Positions 33,516 through 41,423 are shown, counted from the stretch's first letter. The stretch is DNA of 41,878 bases from JACQHJ01 sp038063075 (GCA_038063075.1 JBBTVW010000012.1:1-41878), one strand, 5' to 3'. The notes: generated by a model from the sequence alone, not told the origin. Program-made: numbers and translations.

Positions 33516-35081
33516 TTATTTTCTTTTTAATAAACGCTTACGTAAGGACATAATTATTAAACCAATAATAAACATTAATGATATAAGATTACTAAAGTTT
33601 CTAATATTTGTTTCCTTAAACTCAACCCTAACATCATTTTGTCCCTTATTTAAATTAAGTCTTATTGTCCCTTTATCATTATAATAATTTATATTTACCT
33701 TTTTATTGTTTACATAAGCTTCCCAGCCTGGGAAATAAACAGTATTTACTTCGATTTCTCTTTCCTTTGTTAAATATGTATTAAATAAGGTTTTGTTTGG
33801 CATTGAACTGACTAGGTTAATTAATTCTTGGCCATCTAAATTATCTACCTTTTGACTATACATTGAGGTTGGAACATTTTTTACCCAGATTGGCATATAT
33901 TCATTTTTGACAGTGGTTGTATCCTGATTTGTTGAGTAAAAACTTTCTGGATAATTTTGATATGAAGAAACTTTTAATTGTGGATATGCATACATAAAAA
34001 GCAATATAAGAAACAATATGGCCATAAATATTTTTTGCTTCTTTGGTAATACATTAATTACTAAAGCTGCTAGGAAAGAAACGCTAAGAATAGTTAAGGA
34101 AAGAAACCTAAAAGGAAATTGTATAAAAGAAACTGGAATTTTTTCCCAAATAAATGAGCTTACTGACACTGACAAAAAAATTGAAACAATTGATAGCAAT
34201 AAAAATAAGCTTACTAATTTTTGAGTTTTTAAATTTATCTTTTTTGTAAAAATTAGAATCAAAGTAGTAATAATAATTAAAAATGGTGCAAATCCGATTA
34301 AGTTAATGCTTGAAAAATACTGACTAAAATCAGAAACACTTGTCTTACTAAAAACTGTATATTTTAGATCTAATATTGCAGGGAGAGTAAAAAATAAAGA
34401 CATACCAAAGCCAAATATTAAACCTTTTAAATATCTTAAAAAAGTTTCCTTTTCTTTTTCTAAAATTAAATTTATGACCATATAAAGAATAATAATTGGT
34501 ATAAATAATGCAGCAAGACTATTGTGCGCAAGAATTAAAAATGCTATACCAACACTTATCCAAAATAAACTTTTTCTTTCAATTTGCCAAAAAACAAAAG
34601 GTAGTATTGCAAGAGATAACACTTCCCCAACGGATCCTCTTTTATATACGTCAAACAAATGATATGGAAAATAAGTATAAAAGAAAGATCCTACAAAAGA
34701 AGAAAGATTATCAAATTTTTTCCTAAGCCATAAGAAACTAAAAAGCGAAGACAAAACAAGACTTAAAATAATTACTGCCTTAATACTATTTACAAAACCT
34801 ATTCCAAGCACTTGAAATGGTGTTGCCAAATACATAAACAGAGGATATAAAAAATCAGCAACTGGATATCCATATCCATTATTAAGACGCATTAAAAATC
34901 TTACAGGAAATTGTCCCGCTTTTAGACTTTCGTAAAAGGAAGAAAATCTAATAACCATCCAGTTACCATCGTCTGTTAAAGGAAAACCTGGTTGTAAAAG
35001 ATTAAATATTGCAGGAACAGAAACTAATACAATTAAGATTAAAAATACTAGTTTAGAATTTTTTTTGATTGTTTCTAACAT
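33516..35081 (-). CDS. PTPS-related multi-membrane protein, probable GT-C glycosyltransferase
   Basis: The protein is 521 residues from ATG at 35081 (MLETIKKNSKLVFLILIV). A start at 35129 would add 16 residues and overlap the previous gene by 77 nt instead of 29. The shorter start leads straight into the first helix and is preferred. The signature is PLTDDGNWMVIRFSSF, FPVRFLMRLNNGYGYP and LYPLFMYLATPF, with Arg-Phe replacing the Arg-Trp of its relatives. FYTYFPYHLFDVYKRGSVGE follows, and the C-terminal module is YFPGWEAYVNNKK and NKGQNDVRVEF with a last helix. It lies 4 nt before the next PTPS-related gene. The activity is unproven. Confidence 0.85.
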   Translation of the reverse strand: MLETIKKNSKLVFLILIVLVSVPAIFNLLQPGFPLTDDGNWMVIRFSSFYESLKAGQFPVRFLMRLNNGYGYPVADFLYPLFMYLATPFQVLGIGFVNSIKAVIILSLVLSSLFSFLWLRKKFDNLSSFVGSFFYTYFPYHLFDVYKRGSVGEVLSLAILPFVFWQIERKSLFWISVGIAFLILAHNSLAALFIPIIILYMVINLILEKEKETFLRYLKGLIFGFGMSLFFTLPAILDLKYTVFSKTSVSDFSQYFSSINLIGFAPFLIIITTLILIFTKKINLKTQKLVSLFLLLSIVSIFLSVSVSSFIWEKIPVSFIQFPFRFLSLTILSVSFLAALVINVLPKKQKIFMAILFLILLFMYAYPQLKVSSYQNYPESFYSTNQDTTTVKNEYMPIWVKNVPTSMYSQKVDNLDGQELINLVSSMPNKTLFNTYLTKEREIEVNTVYFPGWEAYVNNKKVNINYYNDKGTIRLNLNKGQNDVRVEFKETNIRNFSNLISLMFIIGLIIMSLRKRLLKRK

Positions 35082-37437
35082 AAAACATTGTGAAGAATAA
35101 GATAACAACTCCAAAAAGTCCAATACCAAGACCTAGGTTAAAAGCTTTTGGATTATAATAAAACTCAACACTACTTGCCCCCTTTGGTATCTCAATTGCT
35201 CTAAATGAATAATTTGCTAATAATACTTCCTTTTTTACTCCATCAACTTTTACTTCCCATTCAGGATAAAAATTATCTGATAAAAACAAAAGATTATTAA
35301 CTACTGTATTTACTTTAAAAACAATTTTGTTAGGCTCGTATGATATAAGCTTTGCAGATCCACTTGTATTTTTATCCAAAGAAATACTTGGTGCTTTTTC
35401 TAAGATAATAGTTTTATTTAAATCTATGTTTTGATCATAAACTTTTACTAGGGCATCTTTTTTATCACTTGCAACAATAAAATCCCCTGTCATAAAAAAC
35501 CTAGCTACTGAATTTTTGTTTTCATACACTTGCCAAGGGTAAACCTTATAAATCATTGCGTATTCTTCTTTAGGAAAAGTTGTTTTATCATCTTGATACC
35601 AAGCATCAACTAATTCTTGTTTATGCAAAATATATTTAACTCCCAATAAGTCTAAAACTCTTTTTCTGTATTTGTTTTCCCTTAGCTCATCTGATCCATA
35701 TCCTCCTGCGACATTAGCATCTGGTCTTGGTAGAATATCAGGAAGCTTACCTTCCCCTGATGAAACCAAAAGCTCTGTATATCTTTTAAGATGAAGTGGA
35801 TCATTTCCTTCTGGAGAAAATGTTTGATCTACACTTTGGAAATTAGGCGCAATATAACCACTTCCGTATCCCCAGAATCTATTTATTCCCGAAACCTCTT
35901 TTAGATAAGACATTATTGGAGTTTTTGGATACGTAAAACTAGATGGGGCAAAAGGAGTAATTTTTTGGAAAAAGTAAAATAGATCAAAAATGATTAACAG
36001 AATAATTAAGAGTACTGAAAGCTTAAGATTAAATCTTTTTATAATCACTGCTATGAATGTAAAGAAAATAAGAATTGAAGGAATAATTAAATTTCTTAAA
36101 GCTACTTTTAAGTTTAATGATAATTCTGGATTTATCTTTATTAATGAAAATACCGTTAACCAAATTAAAGAAAAAGAAATTGCAACTAAAATTAGATATT
36201 TATATGAAAAGTTTTTATTTTTAATGTAATGGTCAATACCTATTGCAGCAAGAATTATTATTGAGAAAATAAAAATGCTAAGCTCTCTTGTTGCAACTGT
36301 TGTTGAAATAACAGGAATAGGAATTAAATAAAGATATTTTATTAATGGAAAATTAGTTGCAACAACTAATGAAATAATCCCTAAGCCTACAAAAAACTTT
36401 TTCTCTGATAAATTTATTTTTGTAAAAATTGCGTACAAAGCAAAAAACAAAATTACGACTCCTGGATACATTACTCTTTCTATGTATGTTCCATCAATCC
36501 AATAGTTTCTAGTTGCTGGATGCCCAAAGAAATCAGGAATTACAATAGTAATTAAATAATTAAGCGGAGCAAGACTTTTTTCTATCTGTAAAAGAGTGTA
36601 ATTACCTCTAGTACTTTCTGCAAAAAGCTTTAAAGTCGGAAGTAATTGAAATGCAGTAATTACAAATGGGAAAACTAAAGATAATAAGAAAAGAAAATGC
36701 TTTTTATAACTTATCAATTCTTTTTTGTTTTCTAAAATAAGAAATATGTAATATAAAAACGAGACAATATAAATATAGAATAATCCTTGGATGTATCCTG
36801 CAAGCATTGCGATAATTAGGGGAATACAAATTCCTAGGAAGTTAAATACATTTACTTTTTCAAAATACCTTTTTGTAAAAAATAAAATTAAAGGTAACCA
36901 CAGAAGAGTACTACCAATATTTGAATATTGAATCCAAACAGTTATGTATGAACAAAAAGCAAAAGATATTGCTCCAAGAAATGATGCAATATTAGAAAGA
37001 CTAAGAGATTTTCTAAGAAAAAGGTACATAAAAAATCCTGCAAGAAGAGGTTGCAGCATCATGATAAGCGTCCAAGACAAATTAAACGGTAAAATAAAAT
37101 AAAGAACATTAAATGGATAAAAAATGGCTGTTTGAAAATTTGCCATTTGAGGATTGCCTGAAAAATTATATGGATTCCAAAAAGGAATTGTAAAATCTTT
37201 TAATAAGTCTATAGAAAAATATCTCCAGGGATATATTTCTGTTATAACATCCATTCCTTGAGCTTTATTAGGGTAACCACCCGCAGCAAATCCCAAAAAT
37301 GAACTTGATTTATATGGATTTTGACTTACTAAAAGATCTCCCGGAAAAGGAATGTATCCTTTAAATACAGGCCAGAAAAAAATTAATGTGATAAAACCAA
37401 TTAAAATAAATGGCCAAAATTTATTAAACCATTTCAT
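35053..37437 (-). CDS. YfhO-like multi-membrane protein, probable GT-C glycosyltransferase
   Basis: At 794 residues this is the largest protein in the window. It shows EIYPWRYFSIDLLKD, IPFWNPYNFSGNPQMANFQT, the central loop IPDFFGHPATRNYWIDGTY and an outer C-terminal region from about residue 520. That region includes GNDPLHLKRYTELLVSSGEG, then NFYPEWEVKVDGVKKEV and PKGASSVEFYYNP, followed by a last helix. The order of segments equals that of 24749-27088. It lies 3 nt after the GT39-like gene and overlaps the next PTPS-related gene. YfhO-type proteins use lipid-linked sugars to decorate envelope polymers. Which polymer exists here is unknown. Confidence 0.87.
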   Translation of the reverse strand: MKWFNKFWPFILIGFITLIFFWPVFKGYIPFPGDLLVSQNPYKSSSFLGFAAGGYPNKAQGMDVITEIYPWRYFSIDLLKDFTIPFWNPYNFSGNPQMANFQTAIFYPFNVLYFILPFNLSWTLIMMLQPLLAGFFMYLFLRKSLSLSNIASFLGAISFAFCSYITVWIQYSNIGSTLLWLPLILFFTKRYFEKVNVFNFLGICIPLIIAMLAGYIQGLFYIYIVSFLYYIFLILENKKELISYKKHFLFLLSLVFPFVITAFQLLPTLKLFAESTRGNYTLLQIEKSLAPLNYLITIVIPDFFGHPATRNYWIDGTYIERVMYPGVVILFFALYAIFTKINLSEKKFFVGLGIISLVVATNFPLIKYLYLIPIPVISTTVATRELSIFIFSIIILAAIGIDHYIKNKNFSYKYLILVAISFSLIWLTVFSLIKINPELSLNLKVALRNLIIPSILIFFTFIAVIIKRFNLKLSVLLIILLIIFDLFYFFQKITPFAPSSFTYPKTPIMSYLKEVSGINRFWGYGSGYIAPNFQSVDQTFSPEGNDPLHLKRYTELLVSSGEGKLPDILPRPDANVAGGYGSDELRENKYRKRVLDLLGVKYILHKQELVDAWYQDDKTTFPKEEYAMIYKVYPWQVYENKNSVARFFMTGDFIVASDKKDALVKVYDQNIDLNKTIILEKAPSISLDKNTSGSAKLISYEPNKIVFKVNTVVNNLLFLSDNFYPEWEVKVDGVKKEVLLANYSFRAIEIPKGASSVEFYYNPKAFNLGLGIGLFGVVILFFTMFYVRNNQKKF

Positions 37438-37440
37438 ATT

Positions 37441-38967
37441 TTAAGGTAAAACTCTATAAACTCTATAATATGAGCCATTATTCCCTTGTGCTACTTGGAA
37501 GATTAATTCGAGTGGATAATCAGGTGGAATAATTTGGTTATCTTTTTGATAAAAAATAAAATAGGTTGGCATTTTCTTTGCGTATACTAAAACTTCTTTT
37601 GGAAATTTATCCATTGGCCAATAACCTCTTACCGTTATATTTTTCTCATTTAATAAATACATTTCCATTGCTTCTGGCATTAATCCAAAAGTACCTTCAG
37701 TTGCAATAAATATTTTTTTATCTTTACCTTGGTCTTTAAAGAATTCAACGCTTTCCTTAACTCCCCAACCTGCTGCCCAACTATTTACATACTGACTATT
37801 ATCTGCTTTAGCAATTCTTGCATTTATAGGATCGTAGGCAAATTGAAAAGAGACAAATCCACTATACGTAACAAATATTGTTGTTAAAATAATTGTATAG
37901 AAAACTTTAGGAATTCCTAATTTAATTTTATTTTGAGAAAAAGTAATTAAATAATCTAGTCCAAAAGCTGCTAAAGGAATAAGCATTAAGCTCATAAAAT
38001 AAATAAATCTTGGAAAAATTATTCTTCCAAAAAGAGCTAAGGCTACAAAAGGAAGAAGAAAATATAGAGTAAGTAAGGCTTTTTCCCTAGGAAACTTTTT
38101 GATTAATAAATATGAAATTGCGATTAAAATAATATATGGTAATTTTAAGTATTCTGTTAACCAACTAAATAGACCATTTAAATTCCCTACAAAAAATGTG
38201 AAAGGGTGTTGAATCCACTCATTCAATGGGTAAACAAAAATCGCATTTTTAGCACTAATCATCTGGAAAAGTGGAGATAGTCTTAACACATTATACAAAG
38301 CAAAAGCAATTGCCGCTGAAAATCCACAAAGAAGAATAAATCTAGAAAGATTTTTAACAAGCTTCTTATCTCTGAAATTAAAAAGGATAATTAAAAATGG
38401 TAAAAGATAAATGCTAAAAAAGTTTGCTGTTTTTGTAAGTATCCCACCTGCTAGAACAAAACCAAGCGTATATGCTACTTCAAGACTTGTCTTTCTTACC
38501 AAAACAACTGAGAAGTATGTTGACCAGACAAAAAATGCACCAACCATACTATCATATAGAGCCATTCTGTCTAAAACTTGAGCAAAGGGATAGAAAACAT
38601 AAAGAGTAGAAGAAAGAAATGCAACTTTTCTGCTTTTAAAAAGTTCATATGTTAACAACCAAATACCAACTAAAGTAAAAAGACCACTAACAACAGACAC
38701 TAGCCTTGCAGCAATAAGAGGATCATCTATAAACTTCATAAACACAATAGCAGCCCAAACAAACATAGGCTGTTTACCATCTGTTAAGGAAATAAATCTC
38801 CAAGAAGAATCATTTACAGCTATTTGTGCCCATCTAGTATAAATAGCCTCATCTGTAAACATTGGAAGCCTATCTAGGAAAATTAGCCTTAGGAATAAAT
38901 ATGAAGCGATCAAAAGAAATGAAATTATGATTTCATTTTTAAATTTTAATAAAAGCTTCATATACAT
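37441..38967 (-). CDS. GT39-like (PMT_2) membrane glycosyltransferase
   Basis: The protein is 508 residues from ATG at 38967 (MYMKLLLKF). ATG at 38961 is equally possible, and a TTG at 38997 would add a non-hydrophobic extension. The first outer loop is LPMFTDEAIYTRWAQIAVND with Asp-Glu, followed by LTDGKQPMFVWAAIVFMKF. This is the closest match in the window to canonical PMT/ArnT-type enzymes, in which DE and K-P-P/K-Q-P are typical. DRMALYDSMVGAFFVWSTYF and GGILTKTANFFSIYLLPF follow. About eleven helices precede a C-terminal outer tail (KKIFIATEGTFGLMPEAMEM). It follows the GT87-like gene by 26 nt. The donor is expected to be a polyprenyl-phosphate sugar. Confidence 0.87.
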   Translation of the reverse strand: MYMKLLLKFKNEIIISFLLIASYLFLRLIFLDRLPMFTDEAIYTRWAQIAVNDSSWRFISLTDGKQPMFVWAAIVFMKFIDDPLIAARLVSVVSGLFTLVGIWLLTYELFKSRKVAFLSSTLYVFYPFAQVLDRMALYDSMVGAFFVWSTYFSVVLVRKTSLEVAYTLGFVLAGGILTKTANFFSIYLLPFLIILFNFRDKKLVKNLSRFILLCGFSAAIAFALYNVLRLSPLFQMISAKNAIFVYPLNEWIQHPFTFFVGNLNGLFSWLTEYLKLPYIILIAISYLLIKKFPREKALLTLYFLLPFVALALFGRIIFPRFIYFMSLMLIPLAAFGLDYLITFSQNKIKLGIPKVFYTIILTTIFVTYSGFVSFQFAYDPINARIAKADNSQYVNSWAAGWGVKESVEFFKDQGKDKKIFIATEGTFGLMPEAMEMYLLNEKNITVRGYWPMDKFPKEVLVYAKKMPTYFIFYQKDNQIIPPDYPLELIFQVAQGNNGSYYRVYRVLP

Positions 38968-38993
38968 GATTATATTGCAATGGAGAGTTTCAA

Positions 38994-40175
38994 TCAATGC
39001 TTAGTAGAAACCTTAGGTATTAAGAGTAAAACTAAAGCGGTAATCGCTACAACACTAAGTCCTACATATTCAATGTTTGCAATTATACTAGGGTATTCTT
39101 TAGCATAATCAGTCATAAAAACATAAACAACATAGATTAATACCATAAAAACTGAGGCAATAAAACTTGGTATTAAAACATATGCTTTTCTGGCTACAAA
39201 AGCGCTCATTGTAAGAGGAAAAATTAAATACCATGGTTGAAAAGTTGTTCTTAACGTTGCTAATAAAACTGCAAATAATGAAAGACCTAATGAAAGTAAG
39301 AATATATTTTCCCAAGGAATATTCTTTTTTATCTTTTCAAAATACAATACCAAAGCAAAAACTGGAATCAAGACTACAGTTGAAAACTTTACTCCAATTG
39401 AGAAAAGCAAAGCAGCAAAAGAAAAAGATTTTTTCTTTTGTATAAGTAAATATATTGCAAGCAAAGCAAAAAATATTAAGGGGAAATCATTATGAGAAGA
39501 AACTAATCCTTCAATTAATATAAGTGGATTAAAAGCAAAAAATATTGTATTAAAAATTGCATTTTTAGGAAATAAAACTTTTGATATCTTATAAACTAGA
39601 TAAACACTTCCTAAAAACGTTAATCCAATCATTGCTTTAAAAAGGAAAAAGGTAGGAAGGAAAAAATTAAGACCAATGTAGGACAATGGTACAGTTAAGA
39701 CTAACCAACTTGGTCCATAAGGATAGAGTCTATGTGTCCAACGCATAAAATTTAACATTGGATCATTTACAAAATCAGTGGGCTTATATAGGTATGGGTT
39801 TTGTGAGTAATGAGTCAATATCTTTGCATCAAAAATATAATTAAATAAATCATAAGAAAACGCATTATAGGAAAAACCTAAAATTACAAATACTAGAGGT
39901 ACAAGAATTTTTAAAGAAGACAATTTAAACTTTTCTTTTTTTGCCATATATAGAAAAGCTAAATAAAATACAAATAATAAAACTGAGATTATAGAAAATA
40001 TTAAAACAGATAATGGTCTTTGAAAAAAACCAATATACTGAAGACTTTTTTGTAATGATTGATAAAATGATGCTTGAGAAAGAGTAAGGCTTAAATCAAC
40101 TTGGGTAAAAGAAAAAATAAATAAAGCTACTACTGTTAATATATAGAAGGAAAAGAAAAGATTTATTCTTTTCAT
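38994..40175 (-). CDS. GT87/MptB-like polyprenol-phosphate-dependent membrane glycosyltransferase
   Basis: The 393-residue protein has about eleven helices. The outer loop has SYDLFNYIFDAKILTHYSQN, then PYLYKPTDFVNDPM and YPYGPSWLVLT. Later comes FNPLILIEGLVSSHNDFPLI, with His-Asn-Asp as in MptA/MptB mannosyltransferases. It is the sister of 6169-7299. Its ATG overlaps the stop of the DPM1-like GT2 (ATGA), and its own stop is TGA. The direct coupling of a probable polyprenyl-phosphate-sugar synthase to an enzyme type that uses such a donor makes a functional pair likely. That the sugar is mannose is an inference from the mycobacterial relatives. Confidence 0.82.
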   Translation of the reverse strand: MKRINLFFSFYILTVVALFIFSFTQVDLSLTLSQASFYQSLQKSLQYIGFFQRPLSVLIFSIISVLLFVFYLAFLYMAKKEKFKLSSLKILVPLVFVILGFSYNAFSYDLFNYIFDAKILTHYSQNPYLYKPTDFVNDPMLNFMRWTHRLYPYGPSWLVLTVPLSYIGLNFFLPTFFLFKAMIGLTFLGSVYLVYKISKVLFPKNAIFNTIFFAFNPLILIEGLVSSHNDFPLIFFALLAIYLLIQKKKSFSFAALLFSIGVKFSTVVLIPVFALVLYFEKIKKNIPWENIFLLSLGLSLFAVLLATLRTTFQPWYLIFPLTMSAFVARKAYVLIPSFIASVFMVLIYVVYVFMTDYAKEYPSIIANIEYVGLSVVAITALVLLLIPKVSTKH

Positions 40176-40930
40176 AAATTATTGTATTTGCCAGAAAAAG
40201 CGTTTAATCTAATTCTTAGTAAATCCTGAACAGCTTCTAGGGAATCTTTAATTGGACTTACTCTTCTTGATTCAACATATAACCATTCGACAGGAACTTC
40301 TTTGATTTTGTAACCCATTTTTTCAGCTAAATACAAAAGCTCTACATCAAAACCAGCTTTTACTGAAGAACCAGATATTTTTATATAACCCTTATGAAGT
40401 TGTTCTATTTTTGTAAAAAGTTTATCCGATACATCTTTTCGAAAAAGTTTAAAACCACACTGGGTATCATTAATTCCTCTTACCCCAACAACAATAGATC
40501 TTAAAACCATCATTCCCTGTGCCATTAAAAGCCTTGTCCATGGTGCACCTTTTCTTTGCGAATTTCTACTTCCAATAACAACATCATATTTATTTGTAAA
40601 TTTTAATAAATTATTTACTTCTTCTATTGGGGTTGCCTGATCCATATCTGTAAATAACACAAACTCACCTTTTGAACTTAACATGCCTGATGTAACTGCG
40701 CCTGCTTTTCCAAGATGCTGATTTTTTATTATCTTAAACTCAAGGCTTTCTTTAATAAACTTTTCTACATATGCAATACTTCCATCATCTGATCCATCAT
40801 CAACGACTATGACTTCATAATTATATTTTTGTTTTTTAAGAAAATGTTCAACTTTATCCAAAACACCTTTTCGAAGATTTGTCATTTCATTATATGAGGG
40901 AATTACAACAGAAAGATAAATATTGTTCAC
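40172..40930 (-). CDS. GT2-family, DPM1-like polyprenyl-phosphate glycosyltransferase
   Basis: The 252-residue protein is translated from GTG at 40930. The first ATG would remove the opening strand LSVVIPSYNE, so GTG is the only sensible start. It shows VIVVDDGSDDGSIAYVEKF (40-58), HLGKAGAVTSGML (72-84), the metal motif FTDMDQATP (93-101) and NDTQCGFKLFRKDVS, followed by GFDVELLYLAEKMGYKIKEV. It is the first gene of run 1 and sits right behind a near-ideal promoter with only 6 nt between TATAAT and GTG. It is coupled to the GT87-like gene by ATGA. It probably makes the lipid-phosphate sugar for that enzyme and perhaps others. Confidence 0.92.
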   Translation of the reverse strand: MNNIYLSVVIPSYNEMTNLRKGVLDKVEHFLKKQKYNYEVIVVDDGSDDGSIAYVEKFIKESLEFKIIKNQHLGKAGAVTSGMLSSKGEFVLFTDMDQATPIEEVNNLLKFTNKYDVVIGSRNSQRKGAPWTRLLMAQGMMVLRSIVVGVRGINDTQCGFKLFRKDVSDKLFTKIEQLHKGYIKISGSSVKAGFDVELLYLAEKMGYKIKEVPVEWLYVESRRVSPIKDSLEAVQDLLRIRLNAFSGKYNNL

Positions 40931-40936
40931 AGAATG

Positions 40937-40965
40937 ATTATACCCAAAAATTTAATACTTAACAA
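40937..40965 (-). promoter_or_regulatory. Promoter of the run 1 glycan genes
   Basis: On the minus strand TTGTTA (40960-40965) and TATAAT (40937-40942) are separated by exactly 17 bp. Only 6 nt lie between TATAAT and the GTG start at 40930. The -35 box begins right after the stop codon of the upstream small gene. A transcript starting about 7 nt past the -10 box would begin at the GTG itself, so it would be leaderless. Confidence 0.65.
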
Positions 40966-40966
40966 A

Positions 40967-41344
40967 TCATAGTCTTTTAACACCATTTCTATGCACCAAG
41001 ACACCAATAATATTGCCATTAGCTCCTACTCCTGGGCCTCTTAAGGCTATTACAGTTCTATCATGTGGAAGATGATAAGCCATTCCCCTACCAGCCCTTA
41101 AACCAAGAGATCTTAGCCTTTGTCTACTTGGCATAAGCCTATAAACTGCAGTGCCATCATCAAGCACCTCAATTTCTTCTCTTAATGCTGGAGTTTCGCT
41201 AATTTTATAAACTTTACCTTCTTGAAACATAGCTCTATTTGCAACCACAGAAGGAGCTAGTCCTTGCGCTATTTTTTTTGCGACATCAACAACATCAGAT
41301 TCACCAACTGGTATAGGCCTTGTTTGTATATATTCTATAGACAT
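40967..41344 (-). CDS. Conserved-looking soluble protein of unknown function
   Basis: I do not recognise this 125-residue protein. It has no membrane helix or signal peptide. The N-terminal half is acidic and mixed (VPVGESDVVDVAKK-like composition, then YKISETPALREEIEVLDDGT). The C-terminal half is rich in Arg and Gly (SRQRLRSLGLRAGRGMAYHL, then ALRGPGVGANGN), which could suggest nucleic-acid binding or a small beta fold. Its composition is less Lys/Ile/Phe-rich than the glycan genes. It has its own promoter (TTGTAA-17-TATAAT) and is separated from run 1 by 36 nt that contain that run's promoter. It therefore need not belong to the glycan system. It ends with TGA. Confidence 0.7.
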   Translation of the reverse strand: MSIEYIQTRPIPVGESDVVDVAKKIAQGLAPSVVANRAMFQEGKVYKISETPALREEIEVLDDGTAVYRLMPSRQRLRSLGLRAGRGMAYHLPHDRTVIALRGPGVGANGNIIGVLVHRNGVKRL

Positions 41345-41359
41345 AATTTTGAGGATTAG

Positions 41360-41388
41360 ATTATATCCTTAAGCCTAAATTATTACAA
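41360..41388 (-). promoter_or_regulatory. Promoter of the 125-residue unknown gene
   Basis: On the minus strand TTGTAA (41383-41388) and TATAAT (41360-41365) are 17 bp apart. The ATG at 41344 lies 15 nt beyond the -10 box. The leader would be about 9 nt long and has no Shine-Dalgarno. Confidence 0.6.
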
Positions 41389-41394
41389 GTTAGG

Positions 41395-41423
41395 TTGTTT
41401 GAAAAGTAGTTTTAAGGTAAAAT
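41395..41423 (+). promoter_or_regulatory. Promoter of the tRNA-Glu gene
   Basis: On the plus strand TTGTTT (41395-41400) and TAAAAT (41418-41423) are 17 bp apart, and the mature tRNA begins 10 nt after the -10 box. It is back to back with the promoter of the unknown gene in an 89 bp divergent region (41345-41433). Confidence 0.5.
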
